64,000 bases of DNA from Dioscorea cayenensis subsp. rotundata (taxonomy: Eukaryota > Streptophyta > Magnoliopsida > Dioscoreales > Dioscoreaceae), in assembly GCF_009730915.1 (NCBI RefSeq), contig NC_052479.1, positions 5,890,001-5,954,000 of the forward strand, in the 5' to 3' direction. Of this stretch, positions 50,110-61,195 are shown piece after piece. The position numbers and the translations under genes were made by a program. Numbering within the stretch: the stretch's first letter is position 1; the number at the start of each line of letters is the position of its first letter. The notes beneath the pieces were generated by a model, which saw only the letters and a program-made list of their open reading frames with translations, made no database searches and had not been told where the DNA came from.

Positions 50110-50635
50110 CACCCCTTGGCATTCTGTGCATCCACACAGGCTTGCGGAAATTACCAACGGCCATGTGCCTCATTACGAGAGAGCCACAGGGGCGTACACA
50201 CGCCCCTGTGCGCTCTCTGGAAACACCTCATTGTCTCTGAACACTCTCCCACCAGCGTGCGGAAAATACCCACGCCCGTGCGCCCTTCCCACAGGGGCAA
50301 CCGCACGCCCCTGTGGTTTCTCTGTACATCCGTGAAAAATCCCTAAGTGTTACACACGCCCGTGCGGAAATTCCCCACGCGCGTGGACATTCACATGCCC
50401 AACTCACAAGGGCACCCACACGCCCCTGTGTCTTCTCAGGATAAAAAGGGCTCCTCTGCAGAGTTTCACACGGCCATGTGGAAATTACCCACGCTCATGT
50501 ACGTTTCACAAGGTCGCCCACAGGGGTGAGTTCACACCCCTGTGTGCTCTCGGGATAATCGGTCAAACTCTGCAGGAATTCACACACCCTTGCGTAAATT
50601 ACCGATGGGCGTGCGATATTCGCTTGGTCGTTCAT
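50110..50635 (-). repeat. palindrome-rich spacer of copy B
   Basis: Counterpart of 42041-42620: CACGCCCGTGCG, CACAGGGGC, CACACGCCCGTGCGG and similar every 30-60 bp. CTTTAAAAAG (50094-50103) stands between the spacer and ORF1, as in copy A. Confidence 0.85.
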
Positions 50636-50904
50636 AGGGTCAGCCTTAGAAAAATCTGTAGGCTCTGCAGAAAGTTTCTGAACTTGTTTACACACTTAGA
50701 GCCTGCCCTAGTATGCGAGGTTTACCAGTGAGAAACATGGAATAAAGGTCAAATGACATAACTTCACCAATTCCACATGAAAACACACGATGAATATTCA
50801 AAGTTAACAAGAAAATCTCAGCATAAGCATCTAAAAATCAAGACACCAACACTTAATAATTTATTCATGCAAACAAACTAAACTAGAAGATAAGAAAACA
50901 GTAA

Positions 50905-50940
50905 ACACTTGGGTTGCCTCCCAAGAAGCGTTTGTTTAAC
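50905..50940 (-). other. conserved 3' pol remnant motif of copy B
   Basis: GGGTTGCCTCCCAAGAAGCG on +, the reverse complement of the TTCTTGGGAGGCAACCCA sequence normally found just after pol in Athila/Tat elements. Here it is only about 70 bp from the protease end. Confidence 0.7.
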
Positions 50941-51001
50941 ATCACTAAGCTTGACGTACCTTGTCTTACCTCACGGGGGTTCATGAATGAAAGTTGCCCT
51001 C

Positions 51002-51660
51002 TTACCCATGGCTTGAAAAGCATGATGTGCAAAGTCTCTTGACGGGAGAAGGTGAATTATCGGGCTTCGGACCACCTAACAATGATTCGTCCAACTTCTT
51101 TGTTTCACATCTGTCTCCAACAGACTTGGAATGTTTCCAGTGGCGTCTCCTAGCACTCTTCATTTTCCGGAGCACCTTCTTTAAGATCCCTGCGGTAGAT
51201 GGTACTTCTTCCGTCGATCCAAGAATCATTACTTCTTCATAATCCTCATCTTGGCTGAACAAACCATTGTATGGCTCCGGATTGAACATTTCCTGCATGT
51301 ATTCATCAACAATCTCATCAGTAGTGTCTAGAAAATATAAAGTATCATCAAAATCAAGAGAATGCCCCATGGCTTCAGCAAGGTGGTATGTGAGCTTGTC
51401 ATCTCCAACCGTCAAAGTTAGCTCTCCGCCGTCCATGTCAATCAATGCCTTGGAAGTCCGCAAGAACGGTCTCCAAAGTATCAAAGGTACATCCACATCC
51501 TCATCGACGTCTAGCACTACAAAGTCAACCGGAAAATGTACTTGTCCACCTTGACAAGCACGTCTTCAATGATGCCTCTCGGATGTCATACTGTTCGGTC
51601 CGCTAGTTGCAAAGTCATCCGAGTAGGCCTAGGCTCACCCAAGCCTAGCTTTTGAAAGAA
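51002..51660 (-). pseudogene. gypsy protease region of copy B, catalytic segment deleted
   Basis: 51517-51002 is one open frame of 171 residues: VDEDVDVPLILWRPFLRTSKALIDMDGGELTLTVGDDKLTYHL and an acidic tail. Upstream, MPN runs directly into TFFQKLGLGEPRPTRM (51660). Compared with copy A this deletes the block with the catalytic D-x-x-A-S and its surroundings (about 120 bp). No RT or integrase follows. Confidence 0.8.
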
Positions 51661-53440
51661 GGTGTTCGGCATGTTCGTTTGCAATACCGCCGAGCATGAA
51701 GCATCTAAAATCACTGAAGCACTTTCCTCCAATTTCCTCTTGTTAGTCAACAAGTCTTTCAAGAACTTCGTAAACTTAGGCATTTGGGTCAATTCCTCAA
51801 CAAAAGGAATATTGATGTGGAGTTGCTTGAACAAACTCAGGAACTTCTTGTACTGTTCATCTCCTTGGTCATTTTTCATTCTAGAGGGATAAGGGATTCT
51901 TGGCTTGAAAGGTGGGGGTGCCACATCTTTCTCTTTGCTTGTTCCCTCTTCCACCTCTATAACATCGGGTGCATGTTCTTTTGGCTTCTCACTCGGAAGC
52001 CTACCTTCAACCTCACGACCACTTCTCAAAGTGATCGCCTTCACGTGCTCTCTAGGGTTGGTTTCTATATTGTTCGACAAGCTTCCATGTGGCCTTTCAA
52101 AGAGAGACTTTGCAATTTGCTCCACTTGATTTTCAAGGTTATGCAAAGAGGCGGTGTGGTAGCGAAGTGTAGCCTCGACTGATTCAAACCTTCCATTTAC
52201 AGATTGCACAAATCTAGTCAAGTGCTTCTCTAAGTCATTCATTCGGGTAACCAGACCTGAGACTCTGTTTTCCACCTGAGGGCTTGTTGTTGTTGTTGGA
52301 AACCCAGTGGCCCCATGGCCTTTTATGGACCATGATTACTACATGAGAAATTGGGATGATTCTTCCAACTAGAATTGTAGGTATTGCTATATGGGTTTTC
52401 TTGAGGTCTCATGCCATTACCTAAAAAATCAACGTTCTCCACCGAAGAAACATCACCGATAGAGATCGGGCAATCGGAGGGAGCATGTCCTCCACCACAC
52501 CTGGGGCAATTAGACACGGCCGCCACTCTATTTGAAGTTAGAAGATCTAACTTCTTACTCAAATTTTCCACTTGAGTCGCCAATGAAGTTACCGCATCGA
52601 TTTCATGGAGACTGGCCACCTTTTTCTTCTCCCTAGCATTCCATTGGTAGCTGTTTAGCCCCATTTCCTCAATTACTTGACGGGCCTCATCGGGGGTCTT
52701 GCTAAATAAAGTACCTCCTGCTGCCGCATCCAAGAGTTGCCTTGGACTCGAATTCAAACCGTTGTAAAAGGGCTGAACAATCATCCACTCTGGAAATCCA
52801 TGTTGCCGGCATTTTCTCAGGAGTTCCTTGAACCTTTCCTATGTCTCGAATAGAGACTCCAATTCCAACTAAACAAAGAATGAGATCTCATTCCCAAGCT
52901 TTGCTAATTTTCCGGGAGGGAAATAACAGGCAAAAAAAGTTTCTACCATCTCCTCCCATGTGGTAATTGATGCTCTAGGTAATGAGTGTAGCCACTGCTT
53001 CGCTCTCCCCTTTAGTGAAAATGGGAAGTGTCTTAACTTGATGGCATCATCCATCACTTAGTTTATCTTCAGCATATCACACACCTCAAGAAAACTCTCT
53101 ATATGACTGTTTGGATCCTCATCGGCCAAACCGTTGAACTGTACGGATTGTTGCAACATGTGGATGAATGCCAACTTCAGCTCAAAGTTCTGAGCTGTGA
53201 TCGGGGACGCTACGATGCTCGATTGTGTCCCCAACACTCGAAGGTGCAGCATAATCGAGATAATGTCCGTTGTTGCTCATTCTGTTCTATCTTGTTTTCA
53301 AATCCTTCCACTTCCAAATCAACTAAATTAGACTGTTCTTGCACATGCTCTTTCCCTTTTCTTCTAAGTGTACGTTCAAGCTCAGGATCTTCTTCAATCA
53401 ATATTGAGGGATTCCCTCGGGTCATAACCTGGAGCTGCAC
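51661..53440 (-). pseudogene. gag: gypsy gag of copy B
   Basis: Read from 53440: PSILIEEDPELERTLRRKGKEHVQEQSNLVDLE, then FIHMLQQSVQFNGLADEDPNSHIESFLEVCDMLKIN (53150), IKLRHFPFSLKGRAKQWLHSLPRASITTWEEMVETF (53040), MIVQPFYNGLNS (52784), a CCHC-like C-P-R-C-G-G-G-H-A-P-S-D-C (about 52500), TRMNDLEKHLTRFVQSVNGRFES (52240) and the pre-protease segment. Frame breaks near 53058, 52865, 52790 and 52320. Confidence 0.85.
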
Positions 53441-53575
53441 CCAAAAAGAAAGAAAAAGAAATCAGAGCAATAATAGAATAAGAAGATATGAAATAGAATG
53501 TATGGTGAAATAGCTACGAAAACAAAGTGCAAAGTATCTCTAAACGCCTATTCCTCGGCAACAATGCCAAAAACT

Positions 53576-54169
53576 TGACAAGATCCCCTTGCGTATATCC
53601 CGCAAGTGCACGGGTTTGTTGAAGTAATAATCAAGGATGAGTGGGTATCGAATCCACAGGGAATAGGGAATAAAAACACTTAATTCACTTCTTAGCTATG
53701 TGAAAGATCAGTAGTGATAAGTGTGACAATGATTCAATTCTCAAAAGTAAAAAAACAACAAGTAAGAGAGTACGAGTAAAGAGGGATGTAAGGCAATCGA
53801 TAAAGATGGGGTACTCGGATAATGCTCCACCTAGGACAATCGTTTTCAAGTGCAAGAACCCTCTATTATGCTTCCTAATCAAAGCAATGGTGAGTCGTGG
53901 AAATCCTTAAATACATAGCCCGAAATCTAAGGTCAACTATTCCTAACTCTATACATGTCCCGGAGGAGAGATTAAATAACCTCTCAACCTCGGACTCGAA
54001 TAGAGCTGCAATGAGCTCTAGGGATTCCAAGTGATAAATCTCTTCCTCATTATAGACCTAACCCTTTGGTCCAGGTGGAAGGTCCCTAATCACAATTAAG
54101 CCCTAGATACTAAGATCACCTCAACGCTTCACTCCGTTGCACGCGCAACTAAGCCCAAGTGGAGGGTCA
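53576..54169 (-). repeat. B 5' LTR, PBS-proximal piece
   Basis: Collinear with 46010-46600. Interrupted by element C at GGAGGGTCAT. The adjoining PBS reads AATGCC instead of GGCGCC and is degraded. Confidence 0.8.
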
Positions 54170-55560
54170 TTGCCACTCTTTCTTGGATTTGCCTCAGATG
54201 TGCTAGGCAAGTTTCCTTGTTGTCTCTCTGTTAGCATACCTGCCATTTGACTTAACTGAACCTCCAAATTCCTGATTTGTGCAGACTGATTTTGCAAGCT
54301 AGTGCGAGTTTCATTCATGAACTGCGTTTGAGTTGTAGCTAACTGAGCCATTGCTTCCTCCAGATTTATTTTCTTCTCTTGGGGTGGGTTGCTCTGTTCC
54401 TGCATGGTTGAGTTATTTTTCCAAGACAGGTTAGGATGATTCCGCCATCCTGGATTATACCTATTGGAGTAGGGGTTATCTTGTTGCCTATTGAAATTCC
54501 CCACATATTGAGCTTGCTCTACTGTCATCATTTGCGAAAAAGAATTACCAGCTGGACATTCAAAGCTTTGATGAGGCCCATTACACATTTCACAAGCCAG
54601 AGATGTAGTCTTTACTGCATTTGCTAGCAAATTATTATTCTGTAACTGCTTTGAGAGAGCTGCTATTTGGGTTGAAAGGTTGGTAATAGCATCTATCTCA
54701 TGTACTCCAGCCACCTTCCTTGGCATGTTTCGCTCATTAGGCCATTGATAGTTGTTAGCAGCCATATCTTCTAGCAATTCATATGCCTCATCAATAGTTT
54801 TTTTCATTAAAGCTCCACCTGCAGATGCATCCACTAGTGTTCTGGTGGTGCTGTTCAGGCCTTGGTAAAAGTTTTGAATCTGCATCCACTTCTGCAACCC
54901 ATGATGAGGACATTTCCTTAATAATTCCTTGTATCTTTCCCATGCCTCATATAATGTTTCGCCTTCATATTGAGCAAAATTGTTGATTTCAATCCGCATC
55001 TTTGCTGTTTTGGCTGGTGGAAAGAATTTGGCAAGGAATTTCTGAACAAGATCATCCCATGTCACAATGGAATCTGGTGGCAATGAATTCAACCAGTTTC
55101 TTGCTTTATCTCTTAGAGAGAAAGGAAATAGACGTAAGCGAACTGCTTCATCGTCCACTCCATTATACTTAAATGTATCACAAACTTCAAGAAAGTTCGC
55201 GATATGAAGATTGGGGTCTTCATTAGGTAGCCCATTGAACTGAATTGCTTGAATCATTTGAAGAGTCACCGGCTTCAGCTCAAAGTTGTTCGCCTGAATG
55301 ACTGGACGCCTAATCGCAGGTTGAATGCCAGTTGATGGCATCGTATAATCACGCAAAACCATTGGTTGATTGACCACCATTGGATTATTAAATACTTGCT
55401 CATTTGCTGGTGCATTGTCCCCAGCTCTTGCTTCCTCAGGATTATCCATAGCTTCTGGCGATTGATTATTTGTAAGTCTTTTCTCCTTCCTGTTCCTGCG
55501 ACACGTACGTTCTATTTCAGAGTCAAAAGGTATGAGACTTTCAGTACCAAATTTTCGCAT
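54170..55560 (-). pseudogene. gag: gypsy gag of element C, nearly intact but 3'-truncated
   Basis: One open frame of 479 residues from 55560; the last about 16 come from the host LTR ([14 protein letters not shown]). N-terminus with charged RRNRKEKR, then [43 protein letters not shown] and [32 protein letters not shown] (gag core, about residues 120-260), [30 protein letters not shown], then [13 protein letters not shown] as a zinc-knuckle variant and a coiled coil ([22 protein letters not shown]). It could still make protein if transcribed from its own LTR. Confidence 0.85.
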
Positions 55561-55691
55561 TCAATTTCAACAATTTTGATTAAAATAGAGAGAAAAAAAA
55601 ATCAAGAACAAAGAATTATGAAGCAAAACTAGAGTTTTTTTTTTCTTGATATTAATAAAGAACACAATCCCCGGCAACGGCGCCAAAAACT

Positions 55692-56817
55692 TGTTGATTA
55701 TGATTTATATAACGCAAGTATACGCTATCGCAAACAAGTAATATAATGATAAGAGAGTATCGTTCCCACGAGGATTGAGTTTATTAATTACCGAAATTAC
55801 TAACCCTAATTCTACTTGATTAATGAAATTGAAGAGGTTTAATTTAGGAAATTTAATTCAAGGACTAGAGAGAGAGAGATAGAGATAAGGAGAAATCAAT
55901 GTCAAGAGATTCTAGGGTTTCCGAGTTCACCTAGACTAATTCCACCTAGATCATCTAATTCAATCAATCAATGTTTGTTTCTTATGTTGTCATCAAATTT
56001 CCCTAAATTACATATTGATCTTTCTCAAGCATCAATAGCATATTCCACTAGATAAGTTAACATCATCTCTGAGATAACTGTGAACCTATGGAACTCATTA
56101 AGCTCTAGAAATTTATAATGATGCATACAACCTCATAAATATCTCTATCTTATGATGATTGTATAAAATTTCAACCAAGACCTAATTCAATTATCACCTC
56201 TCGGTCTCAAATCAAATTAATAATCATGCAATTGGTGATCAAGCAATCACAAGCATTAAGCATAGATTAAAATATCCAACATAGTCTTGAAACAAGCATC
56301 AATTAAATTAAACAAAGATGAATCTAGGGTTTCATAGTCTGGCTACATCGTAGCCCTAGAAAAAGTATTTAGAACATAATGATTGCAAAGTTCGACATAT
56401 TAACAAGGTTCATAATCAAATAAACAAAGAAAAACTAAAAACTAAAGCCTGGCAATGAATCCGCGCCGAAACTTCGCTCCCGATCTCTTGATCTCCGAAA
56501 TTCTCCTCCTTTTTCGTCTCAACCCTAGCCCCTTTTATAACATAAAAATCGGGGTAGCGCCTAGGCGCCAAAGACTGTAGCGCCTAGGCGCTATACTTTC
56601 TGTTTTGCACCTCTTGATGTTGTAGCGCCTAAGCGCTGCATGCTAGCACCTAGGCGCTAGATTTTCTCTTTTACATGTTCTTCCTTCAAATCATTTTCTT
56701 TCTTTCCTACAATGCAATAACAATAAGATTAGGAGTAAAATTGGTTCAAAATAATTCAAATTTAATTTATTATGAGTTAAAGAAGGTCTATATATTAAGT
56801 GCAAATTATACTCATCA
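55692..56817 (-). repeat. LTR of element C
   Basis: 1126 bp on minus, TGATGAGTATAATTTGC to AATCAACA. The PBS TTTTTGGCGCCGTTGCCGGGG precedes it on + (55671-55690). TATA box TTATAAAA at 56533-56541. Confidence 0.85.
56555..56658 (-). repeat. AGCGCCTAGGCGCT palindromes upstream of the C TATA box
   Basis: Four copies at 56556, 56580, 56624 (AGCGCCTAAGCGCT) and 56645 (AGCACCTAGGCGCT). They lie 15-120 bp upstream of the TATA box on the transcribed (minus) strand. Confidence 0.85.
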
Positions 56818-58071
56818 ATCTCTTAGACCATTCACTCTATTATGGCCACAAACAACTTGAGGAATAGAGGTAGAATCTATCACATCGGAGGGGAAAGGGA
56901 CTCTCCTGTACCTCTTGACTCACCCTCTCAACCCTCTCCAATCTAGCTTTGTCTAACGCTCGTGGTGTGTCACTCACTCATAAGGTTACCAATAGGATCT
57001 CTCAACTCTAGTGTCACTCTAGGGGAAATCTTCATACAATCAAGCATTCAAGGTTGGAACTCACAATAAACATCAATTAATTGAAAGCATAATAAAGAGA
57101 TTCAATGAAACAAATACATCCTAGGGTTCACAAATACCCAAGTACCCACTAGGGGTTTAGCACTCCATGTAGCTAAGTACAATGAAAGAAATAGAATGTA
57201 AAAGTAATTAATCCATAGATATACCCCCTCGATAGTCATGTCGATGGTCTTATGGAAACTCCTCTACACGTCGTCCAAAGATTCCCTTGTCCAGTATAGG
57301 ATACGCCTCGACGGAAGCTCCCCTACCAACCTTCTTCCTAAGGAATAACGATGTCGGAGCCGTAGAACCTCTCCAAAACCCTAGTTGAAACCCTCTCTCA
57401 AGTTGGGGAAAAGATGGAGAAAAGAATACTGAAATCGGTGCTGAATCGGCTTTAAATAGTGCTAGAATCGGGTGACCACACAGGCCTATGGATTTTTCAC
57501 ACGCCCATCTGGAATTTCCACACAGGCGTGTATAATTTCCACACGCCCGTGTGGATTCTCTGAATTCCTATTTTCTCGGTCGGCTATGAACATTGCTTCT
57601 ACAGTACTTTGCTACAGTGTTTTGTTACAGTACTTGGCCTAAAATACTTCCCGAGTCCATACTTTCATCGAGGTGACGCAAACGGGCACACGTTCACGTT
57701 GTGGATCGCTTTGCTTCTTTAATGATGGACAAGTTGGTGGAGATCTTGTTTTATGTGCATAAGTCGGAATCCTTGAGTATGACTGCCCTTGTGCCCCTCC
57801 AAATGGTTGTGCTAACTCAAATACGAGGAGGTTGGCACACACTCTAGCATCTCGCACCTGACCTATGTCTTCGCGTTTGAACCTTAGCAAGATTTCTTCC
57901 AAAATCGGTGCATTATGATCCACATTGGGTTCTTTCCTTCATACTCGGCCTCACAACCCTACCTGCACGAAAGTAACATAAAAACACACATATTAGTGTA
58001 AAAACCAGGGAAAAGTAATGCTCAACATAAGGAAAGAATGCTTCGCATTCATATCACAGAAGCACTTATCA
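56818..58071 (-). repeat. B 5' LTR, distal piece
   Basis: Resumes at ATCTCTTAGACC and ends AAGCACTTATCA, then TSD CTAAC. TATA box at 57450-57459, with CACACGCCCGTGTGG-type palindromes at 57477-57555. Confidence 0.85.
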
Positions 58072-58968
58072 CTAACTTTATACTATATCCCGGCGGAGAA
58101 ATCAAACAGTCTCAACACCTAACACTATATAAAGTTGCATGGAGTTCCAGGGATTCCAGGTGATAAACCCTATTCCTATTTGTAGACCTAACCCTTTGGT
58201 CCAGGTGAAAGGCCCCTAGTCACAATTAAGCCCCAGATGCTAAAGTTCACTTCAACGCTTCAATTTGTCACTCGCATAACTATGCCGCAGCGGAGTTCAT
58301 CCTCTAGCACTTCACTTTTTTGTTGCCGCAAAGAACTCAAGAAAATGGATCTAGGATAAATCACACGGAGGAAAGGGGATGCTACTGCTACCTCTCGACT
58401 CACCCTCTCAACTCTCTCCAATCTAGCTGAAAAAGCGGCTTTAAATAGAGTGGAATCGGGTTTCCACATGGGCATGTGGATGTTCCATACGACCCTGTGG
58501 AATTTCCATACGGGCGTCTTGAATTTCTACACGCCCGTGTGGATTCTATGGAATTCTGATTTTCGGCAAAAACACTCCCGTTTATGCCGTAGATCGCGTC
58601 ACTTTTTCAATAAACGGTTTCATTGGTGAAGATCTTGCTATCATTGCACAAGTTGGGATACGTAAATTTGACTGCCTTCATGCCCCTCAAACTCATTATA
58701 ATGGCTTGAATACATAGAGGTTGGCAGACATTCACGTATCTTAGAGCCCCACTACATCTTCGCATTTGTTTCTTCCAAGATTACAACAAATAGATGCGTT
58801 TACGATCTACTTTTTGATTTCTTTTTATTAATACTTAGCTTTACAAACCTACATGCGCAAAAAAACACAAATACACATGTATTAGTGCTTAAAACCCTGA
58901 TAAAAAGTCATGCTCATCATAAGGAAAGAATACATCGCATTCTTAACACACAAGCACTTATCACATCC

Positions 58969-60131
58969 TAAGGTTCAAGTGTGTGCTCAAAAGCGATATT
59001 GCATCTATGGTTCTCAAATACACGAATGTATAATAGGGTAACTGTGCATCTCAAACACATCAAGTTTTGCAATCACAAGTAGCAATCACAACTATAGTCA
59101 TCCATGCACCAAGTTTTACCAAAGTATGTGTGCACATCAAACACTTCAAGTTTTGTAATCACAAGAAGCAATCACAACTATGGTCATCCATACACCAAGT
59201 TTTTTCAAAGTATGTGTGCACATCAAACATATCAAGTTATGCAACACAAGATTTAACATTAGAATCTAAAGAACATTGTAGACACTAAAAACAATTAGTC
59301 AAAGCATACAAAACATTGTATATCAACACCCAAGGGCATCGTGGATGGTTAGCCCCTCATGGATGAGTACAACAAGGAAGAAATAAATGAAAATCTAGAG
59401 AAAGAGGACATGATTCTCCCCTTTCTGCACAAGATGATCTTCATTGGTGCCAACCCCACTTCTCTTGTGCCTCCAACTCGCCCTTGATCTCCATAGATGG
59501 TGTTGTAAAAAGCCCTGATCTTCGATCTCATACATGTCATCCCAGTGGAGAAAAGAATCCCCGAACAAAGATGATCCCAAAACCCAAGAATTCTGAATTA
59601 ATATGTCACATTTCGGGCTTAAAGCGATCCACATACGAATTTGCTATGGTGTGTCCCCAATGATGGTTGATTGAAATAGGCTGGAATATTTAAAAGAAGA
59701 GACACGATTATGTCATGCCCGTGTCTAGCCTATACCTGATCATCGAAGAGCTTCAGTTAGTGGTACCCTTGTATCGAGGCGGCTTGAGTCGAGATTTTCA
59801 CGAGGAGCAGCGCCGCGAGTCGTGCGAGCTACACGTATCAAGCCTGATTACACAATCCTGTTTATGTTCTTTCTCATTTTTTTCCAGGCCGTGGAATTTA
59901 AGGGGGCATCACACAGTTGTGCAATGCTGGTGTTAGTCCTGAAACTTAATAGAACCCTGATTCTTCTACTCAATTACTCCCCGAATTCACTCCACTTTGC
60001 TTCGAGCACCTGATTTTTGTACATGAACAAAAAATACTCGGAATAGCACCTCAAATGGATAAAATCGTGCTAAATGATAAGTAAATGAGTGCAAAGAGGG
60101 TGAGTGAATACAATAGAAAATGCACTCATCA
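58969..60131 (-). repeat. LTR of F, distal piece
   Basis: Continues F's LTR after the E target duplication and ends GAAAATGCACTCATCA. TATA-like ATTTAAAAG at 59688-59696, with GACACGATTATGTC / CATGCCCGTGTC at 59701-59726 directly upstream in transcription. Contains the 86 bp tandem repeat. Confidence 0.7.
59061..59245. repeat. 86 bp tandem repeat in the F LTR
   Basis: CAAGTTTTGCAATCACAAG starts at 59061, recurs at 59147 and begins a third partial unit at 59233, so the period is exactly 86 bp. GTATGTGTGCACATCAAACA closes each unit. Confidence 0.9.
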
Positions 60132-60134
60132 GAT

Positions 60135-61190
60135 TCAAATATAGTAGGCATTCTGAAAAGAAAACATATGAATAGTAGTTTGATTAAAAAATAGTAGACA
60201 TTCAAAAATAAAACATACTATTACGGGTTTGTTTCAAAAATATGAGACATTTCTAAAAGAAAACATAGGATTAGGGTTTCATTGAAAATCGGTGACATTT
60301 CCAAAAGAAATCATAGAATTATGGTTTTCATTCAAAAATAGTAGATATTCCAAAAAGAATACATAGGATTAGGGTTTTGATTAAATTATAGTAGTCATTA
60401 TGAAAAAAAAAACATAGGATTAGTGTTTCCATTAAAAAATGCGAGACATTATTATAAGAAAAACTAGGATTAAGGTATGAATTGAAAAATAGTAGACATT
60501 ACCAAAAAAAGAAAGGCTTAGGGTTTTGACTGAAAAATAGGTGTCATTCCAAAAAGGAAAGAAAGGATTAGGGTTTTGATTGAAAACCGAAAAAATAGGA
60601 GACATTACTATAAGAAAACTTAAGATTATAGTTTTGATTGAAAGATAGAAGACATAATGAAAAGAATACAAAGGATTAGGTTTTTGAAAAATAGGATTAG
60701 GGTTTTAATTCAAAAAATGTGACATTCCAAAATGAAAACAAAGGATTAGGGTTTTGATTCAATGATTGAAAACATAGGATTAGGGTTTTGATTAAAAAAT
60801 AGTAGACATATGGAAAAGAAAATATAGAATTAGAGTTTTGATTGAAAAATATGAGACGTTTCAAAAAGAAAGCATAGGATTACAATTTTGATTGAATAAT
60901 TTGAAACATTACTATAAGAAAATATAGGATTAGGGTTTTGATTCAAAGCTGAAAATAAGATAAATTCCATAAAAGAAAACATAGGAATATGTTTTTTTTT
61001 TCAAAAATAGTAGACATTCCAATAAAACAAAGGATTAATATTTTTAATTGAAAAAAATAGTAGACATTCCAAAAAGAAATCATATGTTAGGGTTTTTGAT
61101 TCGAAACTAATAAATTGATGACATTAAGAAAAGAAAACATAAGATTACGGTTTTTGTTTGCAAAAATAGGTGGCATTCAAAAACTAGGAT
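60135..61190. repeat. about 50 bp minisatellite with telobox-like AGGATTAGGGTTTTGATT
   Basis: About 20 degenerate units, each with ATAGTAGACATTCCAAAAAGAAAACATAGGATTAGGGTTTTGATTGAAAA-like order of blocks. Core motif starts near 60268, 60367, 60565, 60744, 60777, 60927 and others. AGGGTTT equals the plant telobox and one telomere repeat unit, but the array is not a telomere. Confidence 0.85.
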
Positions 61191-61195
61191 TATTT

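Larger units (their letters stand above)
54170..56817 (-). mobile_element. gypsy element C, 3'-truncated, inside the B 5' LTR
   Basis: Contains a 5' LTR (55692-56817), a PBS and most of gag, and stops inside gag at about 54170 without pol or 3' LTR. Host bases on both sides rejoin without loss (GGAGGGT[T/C]AT and ATCTCTTAG). It is either an incomplete integration or a deletion with microhomology AT. It is the youngest layer by position and has the longest open gag in the window. Confidence 0.8.
38219..58071 (-). mobile_element. nested complex of Athila-like copies A, D and B (TSD CTAAC)
   Basis: The outer edges are CTAAC|TGACAAGATCTCC (38214-38219) and AAGCACTTATCA|CTAAC (58071-58076), a 5 bp target duplication proving a single insertion site. 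From the right: B 5' LTR (53576-58071, with C inside), B interior, a shared LTR (46010-47876), D interior (43876-46005), then an inverted copy A (38778-43875), and an LTR piece (38219-38777). B and D share one LTR, as expected from unequal LTR recombination. The joins around A are irregular. Confidence 0.75.
37852..58963 (-). mobile_element. solo LTR E, split by the 19.85 kb complex
   Basis: The pieces are 37852-38218 and 58077-58963, 1254 bp in total, flanked by CATCC at 37847-37851 and 58964-58968. The right end AAGCACTTATCA matches the LTR ends of copies B and D, and the internal order of blocks (CCCGGCGGAG, CCCTTTGGTCCAGGTG, CTTTAAATAGAG) follows theirs. It is a diverged member of the same family with no interior of its own, i.e. 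a solo LTR left by LTR-LTR recombination. Confidence 0.75.
33868..60131 (-). mobile_element. Athila-like gypsy element F (oldest layer), minus strand, 3' end lost in gap
   Basis: Read right to left: a 5' LTR ending at 37558 (split by E and the nested complex), a PBS at 37540-37552, gag, a protease remnant, a conserved TTGGGTTTGCCTCCCAAAAA motif (34660-34680), and a spacer with palindromes (34190-34440) up to the gap. No RT, RNase H or integrase lies between the protease and the motif, so F lacks pol. The LTR start (60131, read on minus) is TGATGAGTGCATTTTCTATT. Confidence 0.75.

Noticed and set aside
54121..55560. Host gene of 479 residues
   Set aside because: It is gypsy gag with the Retrotrans_gag core, next to its own PBS and LTR, and its last residues come from another LTR.
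60135..61190. Interstitial telomere
   Set aside because: The unit is about 50 bp with one AGGGTTT each, not head-to-tail TTTAGGG repeats.
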